Origin: Tubiluchus corallicola
Lineage: Eukaryota > Priapulida > Priapulimorpha > Priapulimorphida > Tubiluchidae
Assembly (NCBI GenBank): GCA_030141605.1
Contig: JAQGDQ010000253.1
Location: forward strand, 1 to 64,000
DNA: 64,000 nt
Reading direction: 5' to 3'
The notes below the pieces were generated by a model, which worked only from the letters and a program-made list of their open reading frames with translations, searched no databases and was not told the origin of the DNA. Below, piece after piece: positions 50,501-64,000 of this stretch. Positions within the stretch are counted from its first letter, which is position 1. Each line of letters opens with the position of its first letter. The position numbers and the translations under genes are program-made.

Positions 50501-53500
50501 TTACTTATATTCATCAGTTTCTAGTTTAAATAATGGTAACTCCATACCGTACAATACCATAGTACAAAACAGATTTATCTCTTGAACGCCTGTCCGAATA
50601 ATATCAAAAGCGAGCAAGTGTGCGTAGAAAGGTTAAACAGAACCACATACGTCTTTGAAATTGTCAAACTGTCTCGACTGAAAATTCTATATGCTCTTCA
50701 TCTGCAGCTAAAAGAGAAAATACTAAGCAACACAACTGCAAACCAATACAAAACACTTGTATCAGTGCTAACACCATACTTATTAGGCTCTGTTTTTTAT
50801 AAACAAAAAAAAATTAACCTTTGCTGATGATGCACTTGTGAAGATTACAACAGAAAGCGCACAGTATTTACTAACCAAAACTCTATGACAGTATGTTAAA
50901 ATGAATAGATGTAACTGTTGGGATGTCTAGAGCTTCAAAAGCTTGTCCGATTTGAAATTACATCATTTCCGCTGACAACAGATTGGGCACAATATCCTCA
51001 TTTCCGTGTTGCACAAATAAACAAACAAACAAATAAAGCTAAATAAATGGCTTCAACTTGTGCCATCAGGGAGAGAACTTCCAAATGGGAAGCCAATGCT
51101 ACTATTTTATAGTACGCCGATAACTCCATAGTATAAACACACGCCAACGCGAAGTAGATTAAGGCTTTGAGAACCAAAGAATTCCTTCGTCATAAGTTCT
51201 TAATAGAAATGCGCCGGAAGGCTGGCTGCATCAGTACCACATGCGGAGGTAATGTTTGTGCAGACGCTGTTTACTTTTCATGTTGTACTGCACACAATAA
51301 TAACGCTTCAAAAGATTAGAAAATCATAACAACCTACACGTATTTAACAAACTGGTTCTTTGATTAATATGAAATACTAGTATGAAATGTTAGTATGTAA
51401 TTAGTATGATTAGTGTTAGTACTTGAACGGTTAGGAAATGCATGTCCTACATTGCACCTTATAATTATTGTCGCCACATCCACATCCACAATGGCTTACA
51501 CTGTTATTCTAGACCACAACTGCTAACATGGTGTGTTTAATGTACTGCGTAATTCTAACGTAATTAGTTGTACTCCACTAAAGTAAATATGCATACAAAA
51601 TGAAATCCCGCTTTTTTGAGATAATTGATTAGGACGATAAACATGTTTGTCAAAAAATATTAAAGAAAAAATTGCCCACGATTTAGTATATGTTTCCTGG
51701 GATTTTAAAATTACAATAATAATGTACCATACTTTATATGCTAAATCATAATAATAATAATAGATCTAATATTATAAATGTTGACGCTTGTTTTTACACT
51801 ACATTGACTACCCAATAGTAAAGGAGAACCCAAAGTGATTTCGGTAGGTCCAGCCACTACTGTGCTCTCACACTTAATAATTAACTGCTAGCCAACAAGA
51901 GCGATAGCAATACAGTAGAATGCTACAATAATGAACAAAAAAATTTGTCACTATTCTATATATTCTCCAAAAAATATCCTTATCTGGACTGTGATGCATT
52001 CAAAACACGAAATCTTCAAAACATTTTAAACAATGGCACTTTGTTTTACAACATTTTAATTACAGCTCTGCTAATTACGTTGGCAATAACACTTGTCGTC
52101 TTTCTTGATGCAACTATAAAAGAAAACTGTTAACAAAATGCCGCAAGATTTTTTAAACTTTCTCACTGAACTACAGTTTTTATAGCATGACGCACTTGAT
52201 ATTTGTAGTAGAAATGGGCGCTGACAAATGTTCGACAACTAGATGGTTGCGATTTTTGGGTACGATAAAAGTTGCAAGACAAAAGTTGGAAATGTCTAAG
52301 CCCTTACATTAGGCTGTATCATCTAAAATTTCATTCGATTCACGCCTGTCGTGTAAAATTGCTGTAAAATGAAGCAAATGAACAACTAGAGAAACACTAG
52401 AATAGATAAACATTAACCGACACGCGAGCATTGTAAACACAGCCAAGCGGAAACAACGCATGACTCATTAATTTAATCAAAGCTATCACTAATGAACGGT
52501 GGAAAATAACCTCTAGGAAAACCACGAAAATTCGCAGTTAATGCATAACAAAAATTTAAAGAATAACAGCGAAAATTACGTCTTTAGCGCAAAAATATTA
52601 TTATTACAATATAATATCGTAATAGATATATGAATTGTAATTAATGTGTTGTGTTTTGACTAACCGCCAAAGACATGATCTGCATTTTTGGCAATGGCAC
52701 ACTGACTCACCCACTGTTAATTTTCTTGATGTCAATATTGTTATTCAAATCCAATGTTATTGCTTTGACGGGTTTTGTTCCTGAAGCGTACCATGAAATG
52801 GAGGCGACACCCTAGTCTATCAGTGACACCCATCCCATTCAGGAAAAATAATGAGAATGTGATATTGATATCAGAGCCGCCTTTTTTCAGACAATACAGG
52901 CTCATCTTTGTGCTTACTAACAAACACTCGGGTTTCGTGGTTTTCATTGCTTGTCTTAGAAACCTTATAAGCCATAAAAACCTTAAAAATATAAACCTTA
53001 AACTCGTTATATTTCATTTCGTAAACTTCCTCATTTGTCGGTTTAGACAATTTGGCGCCTCTCGGGATTTAGCTTTTAGACGGGCGCCGCGCTAAATCCT
53101 TTCGTTAACAATTTACTACTTTGTTATCGCAAATTTTTCTTTGTAAAGTAGTTCATTTATTTCAGTCTGTAGCTGAAGAAAATATTCCCAAAAATCAACA
53201 ATATGCTTAAAGTAACAAATTGGCAGCCTGATAACCTCCACGATGTTATTACTTTTTTACCATTCATTAACCATTTTGATCAGATTTGCAGCTGCGGCAC
53301 TGTGGTAAAAAGATCGGGAAAATGTGTAGCAGCACCATTGCAGCCTTCTAAACAACACTATTGCATTTTCAGTAGCATGAAATGCGCATTTTAAAAAACT
53401 TTCTGGTAGTCAAACAAGATCTTTGGAACAGCGTTTTGAATGTCTTTTTTTTGAAGGTAAGATAAAATCACAGCCAACAAATTAGCCATAGACTTATGAA

Positions 53501-54495
53501 AGATAATTCATTCAAGAATTTTTCCGCTATAGGAAATCACTTGAATCAGTTTGAATTTTGTACTTGCCAGAAGGCCATTTAAATCTGGAATAACAGTGTT
53601 TTACACAGAACTAGAGGAAGGAACTATATAAAAACGTACATCGAACAAGATATTTTTTGCTAAACGACTAAAGGAACCAGCGAAAATTGGATTATCTCCA
53701 ACATTCTTTAAACTAGAATTCTAGATTGTTCTGGAATTGTTCTAGAAATTTTACCAGTATCGTTCTGTATACATCTTTATATATCATCTTTATATATATA
53801 TATATATCACCTTCCTATTATAGGACATCTATTTTGAAAACGAGCTTACCTCCTGAGTAAAAAATATACACTATACTACTAGTAGTTAGATTTTCTAAGT
53901 TTCAGCTGTTTGCCACTTTACATTAAACCCGCATTCCTCGGTCCCAGGCACTCAGCTTTAACAATTTGTGGCAAACATCGGCAAATAAATTTGTGTATGA
54001 ATTTAAAAACAAGTGGAGCGTCATGAGAGGAAGCTGAAGATGTCTTATGTTTCAAACGGGGCATCAAATGCTACGAGATGAAATCACCTATAAAATAATT
54101 CTATTCAGCACATAATAACTCGAATATCAGCAGAGAGTAGCTTAGATTGTTACGTTCTACAGGTAGCATTTATTATACATGCAGGGCCTAATCCATCGCT
54201 TCTACAAGTTCAGTTCATACGGACGGCGCTGCTTTGAGCTCTACTTAGAGCTAGAGTCAGAGCTACCTTGTGCTGCCATCTATTGACAAAGCAAAAACAT
54301 CAATTAGAGTTACTATTTTCTGTTGAAAACAGAGAAGTGCAAAAACTCATTATCACAAACAATTATTACGCTTTCCAGGGTTATTGCATTCCACACTATT
54401 GTATACATAATTACAATAAATTGAAATCACCCATACACATTTTGTCATTTTAGAATAATTCTGTCAGCCTTTGCCTATTAGTATATTCTCTGCGG
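47526..54495. other. 7 kb of non-coding DNA, nothing firm recognised
   Basis: Short frames (47880-48155, 49220-49594, 50582-50827, 52775-53095 and others) resemble no family. A palindromic GCGCGCATGCGC lies at 48733-48744 (NRF1-site shape). Small TA repeats occur near 53780-53806. Confidence 0.4.
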
Positions 54496-54499
54496 GAGG

Positions 54500-54728
54500 C
54501 AGCACAATGCAATAGCAAAAAGCAGTAAAGGAGGAGAACGGTGATAGGAAGGAAAAATAGAAGTGCTGACAAAAGGGGTAAAAAATTAGAGAGGAAAATT
54601 TGTGGTGGAGAAGGCGATGATGAATTTTAGCAGCTAACTGCAAACGAAGAGAGAAGTGAAAAGGAAAAGGAGAGGAAAGGCAAGGCAAGGGAAGAAGACG
54701 AGGAGAATAATAATAATAATAAACAACA
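54500..54728 (+). repeat. Purine-rich tract ending in (AAT)5
   Basis: GAAAAGGAAAAGGAGAGG-type purine-biased DNA, ending in AATAATAATAATAAT at about 54707-54722. Confidence 0.6.
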
Positions 54729-56097
54729 AAAGTAAATAGGCTGAAAAGTAAAAAAACAAAAGCTGAAAAATCAGAAGGTAAGAAGGCAAATGTAAGTCAA
54801 CACACCGGTAGCAAAGACTATTTTACCAATCTAGGGAAAATGTACTACGTGCGTGATTGCATAACAATTTTTTACTTCGATTGTATCATTGCGCTGTCCG
54901 TCTACGTACTGCATAGCTCAATATTAAACTGAACTATTTGCAGCTGTGTGCTTTTCGCGTTTTGGCTGTTTTCCTAAAGTTTTCCTCATTTTAATCATTT
55001 TAGCTCTTGCACTTTTACCTTAACCTTAAGATTGTACTTCAAAAACCCTTAACCTTAGTATAGTACTTCAAAAAGTTTTATCCACTGCATATTGCACCAT
55101 AATTTTGTATGCGGTAATTTTGATAGCAGATGATTTAATTTATTACAGGTCATCTATATCTTCAAGTGGGTTCTCGACGTTTAGTATTATAGCCGTTAGC
55201 ATGTTTTGCAGGACATGTGAACTTCGTTCAGTCTATCTGGACCAAAACACCATATAGCATCAATTATGCTCATACTGTAATTACGTTTTAAATTGCCAAA
55301 ATAAACACCTTTTCGTGAACAAAACCGTCCCAACAGTAGTTAACTGTGGGTAACGCCAGATTTCTGTGTGTAAGAAAACCGTAATCTGCGCGCCTAGAGT
55401 GAATGGAAACTCTTGTCTGCATTGTGACCATGGCGCCAGGCAGCAATTTTTTTCGCTGTGAAAATAATTCAAAACGATTTGTCTGTTTGGCAAGTGCTAA
55501 ATGCAGCGTGTAATTTGTATTTTTCGTGAATTTTGCATCAAGAGTACTTTAGATATAACGAGACGCATTATTAATTTCCACGTGTGAAAGCTTTCTTAGA
55601 AATATAACTAACCAAGCACATACTCGCCTCTCGCGTAGCTTGAGTACTATAGAATGGCGCCAGACAAACACAATTAAATGGAAATGAACTGTAAGCCAAT
55701 GGACATGGTGACAATCTCTGTAAACAGTCTGGAATTCGTTTAGTAGAATAATTCACAACAATAATTCACAAAATTTCTTGTTTCGTTATAACTTGGGCAA
55801 AAACATTTACAATGATGTTTTAGTATTTATAATATGAAGCAACTTTCATTATTGATTCATGCATAATAATTACAGTGTATTAATCCTGAATTAGTAACCA
55901 TAATTATCACGACTGGAGCTAAAACGATGTGTGCTAATAAATAATAATCAAAATTAATGTAATCGTACTTAAAAATCAAATACTAAAATCAAGTATTATT
56001 TACCAATGAAAATAAAATATAAATGTGCTTCGTCATTGTTTTTATCTTTTAGTTTAAAGTATTTAACGGGGCGAAAACAGTGCAAAAACAGTTTATA
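54729..56097. other. Non-coding DNA, nothing recognised
   Basis: A small local duplication (CCTTAACCTTA...GTACTTCAAAAA) lies at about 55018-55073. Nothing else recognised. Confidence 0.45.
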
Positions 56098-56420
56098 ATA
56101 TAATAATAATAAAAATAATAATAATAATAATCTTTATTTAAAAGTCGGCTTTTTGGATCAACAATTAACATAAGCTCTAAAGAGCTTTTGGACAGACTGT
56201 AAATAACAATCTACAACTATATAACAGAGACAATTATTACCCCCAATTATTAACGTTTGAATGTTCGCATGCCTGATCTAACTAGAATCAAGTGAATTAC
56301 AAATAGGACCTGTAAGTCATTTACTGCAGTTTCAAGAGACCGGATCTTTTTTCAAAGATTGTCTAGAAAAACTATAAAACAAATTAACAAGACAGGATTA
56401 ATTCAGATCAAAATCCGCTA
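56098..56420 (-). mobile_element. Possible 3' end of a non-LTR/SINE element with (ATT)n tail
   Basis: On the minus strand the sequence GCCGACTTTTAAATAAAG runs into (ATT)n at 56098-56130. An AAATAAAG followed by (ATT)n is a common 3' terminus of LINE-type elements and their SINEs. No reverse-transcriptase motif or tRNA box was found in the presumed body, so the upper boundary is arbitrary. Confidence 0.35.
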
Positions 56421-57451
56421 ATATGACCATGTTTATCACTTAATGTGCCTGGTGCAACGTAGTTTAAAGAGAAAAAAGAAAAGGCAATTTTAAAGTATGC
56501 CTTAAAAAATTCCATACAAAGTTATATTACTTTGCATTACTCTTAGCTGTTTGAAAGACTTATGTAACTAGAAAAAAATCTTTTTAATTTAAAATGTTCG
56601 GGCCAATTGGTAAAACGTCACTGACTCACCTTCCCAGTGTGCTCCACTGACTCAGCAAAAACACACCATTAATCTTATTGACAAGATAAGGTAATTTATA
56701 CTTTTGCTTAGTTAATGCGTGCGACATATGTGCGTGCTACTTATTTTTCCAAACTTCAGGCAATGTTAGCTAAACTTGTTTCAAACGATCTACCATGAAA
56801 ATGTTCTTGTGCTTTAAGTTTACCCATTTCAAAAACTGCAGATTATTGCTTTCATGTAAGACTGGTTTGTGCGCACTACGAACGTAACAACTGTTTAATT
56901 ATCACTTGGCCATGCCTGGTACAGGACGGCTACTCTCGTGGACTGTGTAATTTGCCCTAATTTTTACATTTTTGTTCCTACCTCGGACTTTTGTACAACT
57001 TCCTAGCTTTCTTAACCAAACCATTGTCAACCTATGAGTTTTTAGATCCTCAATGGGAGCGGATAAAAATATATCGCTGTTGTAATTATGCATAAGGTGA
57101 AAATGCCGAACACTGACACTGCTGAAGTTCAGCAAATAAGAAAATGTGGCTACAACAAATTCTAAAAGTTGTTTTTCATGTTTTAACTGAATTCGCTTTT
57201 AAATTACCATAAGGCTTATTATGAAAAATTCATTTGTATTTTTAGATTATCGCAAAAAATGCCAGTTCTTCGGATTGGACAACGATCAATCTGTACCAGT
57301 GCGATTTTATATTTCTTCAGTAACCCTTCATATACACTTCATAATTTTTAATCATTAGAAACAACTTTAAATACACATTGTTCTACGTACATCAATAGAA
57401 CGTTTTTTCATTTACTGAAATGCGAATACGATCACCAACTGCACGGTTCCT

Positions 57452-57453
<2 letters not shown>
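56421..57453. other. Non-coding DNA, nothing recognised
   Basis: No recognised feature. Confidence 0.45.
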
Positions 57454-57702
<249 letters not shown>

Positions 57703-58556
57703 TGCTTAATCTGTTAAAAGTCATTCTTGTCTTTTACTTAAAATCCTAAATTTTTCGTTTAAAAAATGAATTTTGTTACAAAAATTCCTATCGATAAATT
57801 TCAATGCCAGCTTAATTATCAGCTATATAGACTAACCTATGTGATAATAATAAGCTAAGTTAGACATTAGTATAACACTGAGAGTATATGCGAATATCAT
57901 TTAAGGCTCCTCAAGCTGGTGTTCCACAAGCTGCGCTGACTCATCGTTACTGTCAATAATCCGGGAGTCGTAAAGTCTGCGTCACACGTGAAATTTCAAA
58001 AAGGTGAAACAGTGGAAGCGGAAAAGAATCATACACCGAGACAGACACCTTAAATCAATATTCATTACAATAACAGAATGAGAACAGAAAGGTTTGGTCT
58101 AATAATCGTCAATCGGTAGAAGTGAGTAGACCCATTATTATGCAGAGAAAGTCGCGACATGCTGCCTTATAAAGGCTTCAATACAGCTTTATAATACTCT
58201 AAAACAACAGGATATAATTGCAGCTTTATTGTAAAACTGGCGTCAGCTCATGCCTTTTCAATTTTTCCATCCATGCAGCTTGTTCTAGCTGCCTCTTTCA
58301 CTGCCAGTAATATGTGTAAAATGGCAAAGCAAAACGTTTAATCCCATACAGCCGATTAAACAACAAGCGAGATTGCAAGAAGAAGCCAGTTAGAAATGCT
58401 CCGTATCTAACTAATTTGTTTAGAGAATAAAGTTAGACAGTCATAAAACGTCTGACGCCAGTCCGTCCGATGAGTTTTCTATGCTCCCCGTTTCAATATC
58501 ATATACGATTTGATTACTTGTTATTGCCAAATGACTGCTCATTCTTCACTGTACAG

Positions 58557-58558
<2 letters not shown>
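57703..58558. other. Non-coding DNA between the two (CT)n arrays
   Basis: No recognised feature. Confidence 0.45.
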
Positions 58559-58862
<304 letters not shown>

Positions 58863-59677
58863 TTACCACTGCATCGTAAATGTCAAAGAAGGAAAGAAAG
58901 AAAGGCATTCTAAAAAAGAAGTTCAAAAGAAAGAGGTGCAACTGGTTTGATCGTCTTATACCGACAAATTCTTACTCATTTGACTCCCGCTGTTCTCGGT
59001 AATTTGCTGGCTTCATCGCAGAAAAATTATAATGATTATAGTAATTCTACAGTTCTCTAGATGTTTACTCTACTACTCTACAACGGCAATCAGATCGTAA
59101 ATTACTGCTATGCTCAAGGCGGCTCTAGAATTACAGCTCACCAAACTTGGCTTCCTGTATCTTTCAACTATAAATCAGCCCTCTCAACGTCAAAATTATG
59201 TTACAATATCAGTTTATAAGGTAACAGTACATGTTAGTAATACAGGTTTATGATGAGTCAATAGTCAGTGTCGTTAATGCCGTGCTATTCATTACTGTAC
59301 AATACTGTCATTACTGTTAATAATTTTTGCTAACTCCATCTCCGTCTGCTTCTGTCGAAACACTTGAATTGGTGCCACAGACCACTTAAGGGACTCTACA
59401 ACATTGAAACCATGCCAGATGAAGTGAATACTGAACAGTGAAGCAATAAAGGAAAACGCTGACTCGAATGAGTAACAACAGTTTAGTTTATTATTCTCTG
59501 TGACTTGCTTTGCAGAAAACTAATAAACGAAGCATTATGTCCTTCCCGACTAAATTATACTAATGGATGTTTTGCTACAGAAATTACACACAAACGTAAT
59601 GACCTACGTTGTTTACTGTCATCGACTTCAAGTCACGTCAAAAAATCTGGACAATCAAAATGCCTTGTGTAAGCAAC
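58863..59677. other. Non-coding DNA, nothing recognised
   Basis: No recognised feature. Confidence 0.45.
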
Positions 59678-59805
<128 letters not shown>

Positions 59806-60031
59806 TCCGTAAAAATGCTTATACAGCCGAGAAAAGTATAATGGAGTATTTAAAAAAAATTGAGATATAAAGATTTATTGGCAAAGAAAAAAGGCACTAC
59901 AACAGCTAGTGAGATGTATAGATGGTCATAACAAAAACAAAAATACAAATTAATATATTAACAACTAGAACATATCACAAAATTTAAAATAGATTCTTCT
60001 AAAGACATAAATATTTAATTTAAGCCTGACT

Positions 60032-60271
60032 TTAAGCAATAACAAAATATCTCACCTCTGATGTTTCCTCCACTGTGTATTTTGTCACCTCTTCTTCGCT
60101 ATCTTCTTTTATAGTATCTTCGTCTTCCTCTCGAGATCCAACGTCGTCATCACAAACATCCGGTGGAACAATACCTAAGTCGCCCGAATTCAAATTTTCA
60201 TGATTATAATCGAAAACTGGATAGGTATCATCATCACAGGATTCCATGGGCCATCGAATTTCAGATAGCAT
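60032..60271 (-). CDS. Small acidic protein or exon of unknown function (tentative)
   Basis: A 79-codon minus-strand frame that does not lie on a repeat. It is strongly acidic: about 25 of 79 residues are Asp or Glu, in clusters such as CDDD (12-15), CDDDV (40-44), REEDED (47-52) and EDSEEE (56-61). It has no signal peptide or membrane segment. The start ATG has a purine at -3; a TAG lies in frame five codons upstream, and GCAG just before AAAGTTATG could be a splice acceptor. An AATAAA poly(A) signal lies about 150 nt past the stop (59874-59879, minus strand). This suggests a small gene or last coding exon. I do not recognise the family; acidic frames of this kind occur in chromatin proteins and at the N termini of domesticated transposases, but that is only analogy. 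Chance cannot be excluded. Confidence 0.35.
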   Translation of the reverse strand: MLSEIRWPMESCDDDTYPVFDYNHENLNSGDLGIVPPDVCDDDVGSREEDEDTIKEDSEEEVTKYTVEETSEVRYFVIA

Positions 60272-63200
60272 AACTTTCTGCTTCTAAACTTATTGAATAA
60301 ATCTCGCCAAATTAGACCTTCAGTGGTCCTTTAAATAACACACGTGTAACAAACAATTATACTGAACGGGTGTACTTTTCTTATGATATCTCTCACTTGC
60401 AATAACACTTTTTGTTAGCACAAAGTCGAGACACTGTTTTGTTTATCGAACATTCGAAGACGATGACCTAGTAATTAGTTTTAGACGCCTTAATTTCATT
60501 TTTCGAGAAAGAGAGGCTTAATGTCTGGAGGTGTTATTTCGTACTTGGCTTTTGTTGGCTACAAAAACACCACACAACATTCAATTCAAGTATTATAATA
60601 ATTATGCAATATTTTTATTTCAGCGTGAAGAGGCGACATCTTGTTATCCCTATTTCATCCACTATTGTAAATCAAAGAATGCTTACTTTGGTGTAAAAGA
60701 GTCAGTAATTTTCTATTATAGTCACTGATCAAGGTGTATATCTACTGTGGATCAATGGTACCGAGTCACATCGAAAGCTACGACGTACAATGTTCATTCA
60801 GTGAAAGTATCGATTCACTGCAGCTAGTGTGAACGAAACATTTCGATAAAACCAATTTTAATTAACGACCTGTCAACCGTTGACAATTAATTATCATTAA
60901 AAATGTCGTTTTAACTGCGTGCTGAGCACTTCTTAACATCATGATGCTGATCACAAGCTGAATTAACCGAACATATTCGTCGAGGATTTCACCCATCACT
61001 GATTTCAGAACAGCGTTAAATGGATACGGACAAATCGTGTGTAATCACGCTTTCTGGAAACAGAAGCACTCGTTTGAATAAAGTTTACTATTATCAGTCA
61101 ACATTGCATACTAGAAAAAAACTGGTAGACCTATACACGAATGTAGTAATAAGAATGCACTGTTCTCGAATGTTGTAATAAGAATACACTGTTCTCTCCT
61201 AATTTCTCTGCCGTGCGCACACTAAAATTAATGTACGCAACAAGAATTGTCACAGAGCCATTATGAATTTTCTTTTATTGCACCTCCTACTACTCATTTA
61301 TTCTAATTGGTGCTAACAGTACTGTACCACACACGTCCATTCATTAATCACTAGAAGATCATTACTGTTGCTTACAATTGCATCCGCTGAAATGCCTGCA
61401 ATTATATGATACACTTTCACAGTTAATGCGCAATTGGTACTTGCTTTCCGTTTCTGATGATTCGTTCTGATGTAATCAACTAATCGTGTAGCGTTTACAC
61501 CTATTCATTTGGCTGTCTTTATTATGAGCAATGTTTTTATCTTATCTGTATTAAACTTTACGAGAATACAATTGCCTGCTACAAACGATGAAACAAAATT
61601 TCGTCATTTAAAACTGGTTACATAGGAAATCTAACTGGATGGTACAGCATTAATGTAAAAACAGATAAATTATTACAATTGGTGATTCGTAACATCCAAG
61701 CTTTTGACTTTAAATTAAATTTTATAACCTTGTTGTATGGAACTGCTAATGTCTTCGGTACACTTCAACACTGTTCAGCTGGTATCCCAGCACTGAACGT
61801 CAGGGCCTACTTTTAATTGATGTTTTTTGTAGAACCAGACCTTAACTCAATTTAAAGATGATCCCCGGAGTCTTATGGTGAAACGCGAGGTATTTTGGTA
61901 CATTCGCATAATTTACCTCGCTTGGGTTTATCATTCTGGAGGTTGTCGGACAAATAGCTAGAGGTAGCATGGTCGACAGAACTGTCCATAAGCGACATTC
62001 CTGATGCCCATCCATTTAGTAAAAATTATGTTTAGATAATTATGACATGTGCATTCCCAAAAAAATTGATAATAGCACTACAGAAAATGTTTCTTTCTGC
62101 TATAACCTTACTGCTAATAACTCAAACATGTTTGCACTCCACGAACACGTAATCCCAAGTCACAGTCATACTATGCAATTCTTAAGGTCAGATGACGCTA
62201 CAACTCGCATCACTATTCTACAACAGTTTTTTAGAAGGTGGCTAATAATTTAAGCCCCTATGTGTCACAATCTGTTACTAAGCTTGACCAATGTATCATG
62301 AAGTTAGCAGCTATAATTACCACACACACAGTAAAAGGCACAGTTGTATGACTGACACACATTCGTCAAAGGTTCCCTTTATTTGAGAAAGACTCGATTA
62401 TCGTTACACTTCACACTGCACTAAGGATCCTTATAGAACATTCTGCACAGCACGCATCAAATTTAGTCTACCATGAATAAGATTTCTCTGCAGCAAATAT
62501 CACTGTGTTTATTACGCTGGGCAACTTTTTATGCATTAAATAAGGAAATTATGTTTGCAAGGATAACAATTATAGCACAGTCTACCTCTGATAATGTCAC
62601 GCCCGTTGTTGATGAAGATTATTGTACTAAGCGTCTTTGAATCATTCTTGTATGCACCTTACACACACTTTAAGCCGATCCAGGAAATAAAATTATTCTG
62701 ATGAATCGTAGTTTTTCCTGCAAAACAACAGAATGAGAAAAACTACTTGATTTGTATCCGCCTGGTAGAAGCACACGAAGAGATTACATGAACGTCATGC
62801 AGTTTGAAGTTGCGCACGACTCACCACTCTCACGCAATGTCAATTTTCTGTACGCTGATGAATGGCTGAATGACTACATACTACAGCCTAAAAAAATCAG
62901 ATCATTCAAGTCTTGCATAAGTCATTTATTTCACGTTACACATTTACAATAGTTTCATGTACAATATCTAGTGAAAGGGCTTACAATGAACGTAATACAA
63001 ATAAGAAATACTGTACAAGAAAAGCCTCACACACTGTTCACCCATGTACGAAAGTAAATGTGTTGCGGGAAATAAAAAAACAGGGCTTGTTAGATTGTAC
63101 CACACAGTGATAGAAAAAAAGTAATGGAGATAATCTGAAAATTTAAAGTGAATCGTATGATAAACAAACATTAGTGCTTAAAATGGAATGATGTAATGAA

Positions 63201-63741
63201 TGAAGCTCATATATGGGATGATATAAAAGATAGAAAGACTATTATTTGCTAATAGTATGTTAAATTAAGATAACTTGATTAAGCTAACACCACTTGCAGT
63301 AACTACGCCAAAGCTATGTAAGATTACAAAATTATTTTTTAATAAACAGTCATCTAAAAATTATAAACACGTGATATATAAGCATATTATTGTTTTCTTT
63401 CTTAATTTTATTTACTTTTTAGTCGTGGACAGTAATCTTTTTTCGGAACTGCTTTCACATCGAAGTATATACCGATAATACATGTAGTACGATTACAGTA
63501 TTATTGTAAACAAACGTCATCTGCATTTTAACTCAATAATATCAGTCGTGTAGCTTATAAGATGCGCATGCGTTTAAAAAACATGAAATTAAATTTATTA
63601 CAAAATATTAATAGTAAGAGATACATATATGTAACTTATAATCTTGTTAAGCTGATCAAAATATAAAAAAAAATTTAACAAATGTTTGCATATTTTGCAT
63701 TCAACGTTTTTGATGTTGCATGAAGCTCCTCTTATATAAGC
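60272..63741. other. 3.5 kb of non-coding DNA, nothing firm recognised
   Basis: Frames at 60531-60728, 62047-62253, 62725-62952 and 62913-63110 resemble no family. A TGCGCATGCG palindrome core lies at 63563-63572. Confidence 0.4.
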
Positions 63742-63803
63742 TGAAAGAGTATTCGAACCCACAGCCCCAGAATAATAAGCGTACACTAAGTCATGGCGTG
63801 CCT
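63742..63803 (-). mobile_element. tRNA-derived SINE head (candidate)
   Basis: On the minus strand: GCCATGACTTAGTGTACGC (A-box-like, compare TGGCTTAGTGGTTAGCGC), then TTATTATTCTGGGGCTGT, then GGGTTCGAATACTC (B-box, compare GGTTCGAATCC). Order and spacing match a tRNA with a 3-nt loss in the D loop. The T stem is decayed (GTGGG opposite ACTC), so it is not a working tRNA gene. Any SINE body would lie toward lower coordinates and is not recognisable. Confidence 0.5.
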
Positions 63804-64000
63804 CAGGTTAACAATTATCAAAAAATTATCGTAGTTACTTAGCTGACATGACTTTGTGGCCTTGTGACATGGTAATGAACATTTTGACACAGATATAATG
63901 ATGCACTACATTTAAACTACAGAACATCCAAATATGTTTAATATGCAGCAATTGTCATTTTATCTGTAAGAATAAATTACAGCAATAAGTTTTTAGCGAA
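63804..64000. other. Right edge of window, nothing recognised
   Basis: AT-rich, no feature seen. Confidence 0.4.

Noticed and set aside
52660-52860. TVNFLDVNI string reminiscent of Penelope-type reverse transcriptase
   Set aside because: Only one short motif; the following residues do not match the expected block in any frame.
62725-62952. Frame with LLDLYPPGRSTRRDYMNV that looks protein-like in composition
   Set aside because: No family resemblance, no clear ATG start or splice signals, and surrounded by non-coding DNA.

Overview
The window is AT-rich, gene-poor DNA from a eukaryote, most likely an invertebrate animal. This rests on a metazoan-type histone H2A gene, remnants of non-LTR retrotransposons, hAT and piggyBac miniature transposons, tRNA-derived SINE heads, degenerate CCCTAA tracts, and very long di-, tri- and tetranucleotide arrays. 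The species cannot be identified from the sequence. Most open reading frames over 60 codons are random or are translations of simple repeats (poly Leu-Thr-Tyr-Leu, poly Ser-Leu, Ile-Asn-Gln-Ser and similar).

Region 1 to 11887 is a giant inverted repeat. Bases 1-2100 and 9788-11887 are reverse complements of each other; position x pairs with 11888-x with no net indel and no mismatch in the stretches compared. They flank a 7.7 kb spacer. The left arm runs off the window, so the arms are at least 2.1 kb. The spacer holds two complete miniature transposons with target-site duplications (hAT type, 4233-4731; piggyBac type, 6859-7314), a (TAA)45 array and a 600 bp tetranucleotide array.

Region 13.9 to 16.1 kb holds the only protein gene I can name with confidence. 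It is an intronless 131-codon H2A-family histone (15522-15917) with macroH2A-like residues in the fold, about 19 extra residues in the alpha1-L1 region, and almost no tails. A broken tandem copy lies 1.2 kb upstream (about 14425-14706), just after the decayed 3' end of a non-LTR retrotransposon.

The rest (16 to 64 kb) is intergenic or intronic DNA. It contains a second non-LTR remnant (19.1 kb, minus strand), a 145 bp direct duplication (22.2/22.7 kb), a short foldback (25.6 kb), a 1.3 kb composite tetranucleotide array (27.8-29.1 kb), telomere-like DNA (30.05 kb), a second AAGT/CAGT array (33.5 kb), a 900 bp polypyrimidine tract (34.8-35.7 kb), a 16 bp minisatellite (41.9 kb), a candidate MITE (43.3 kb), a possible Ty3/gypsy reverse transcriptase scrap (47.4 kb), two (CT)n arrays (57.5 and 58.6 kb), an (AT)n array (59.7 kb), a small acidic reading frame on the minus strand with a poly(A) signal (60.0-60.3 kb) and a tRNA-derived SINE head (63.7 kb). 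No operon-like or pathway grouping of genes is visible.
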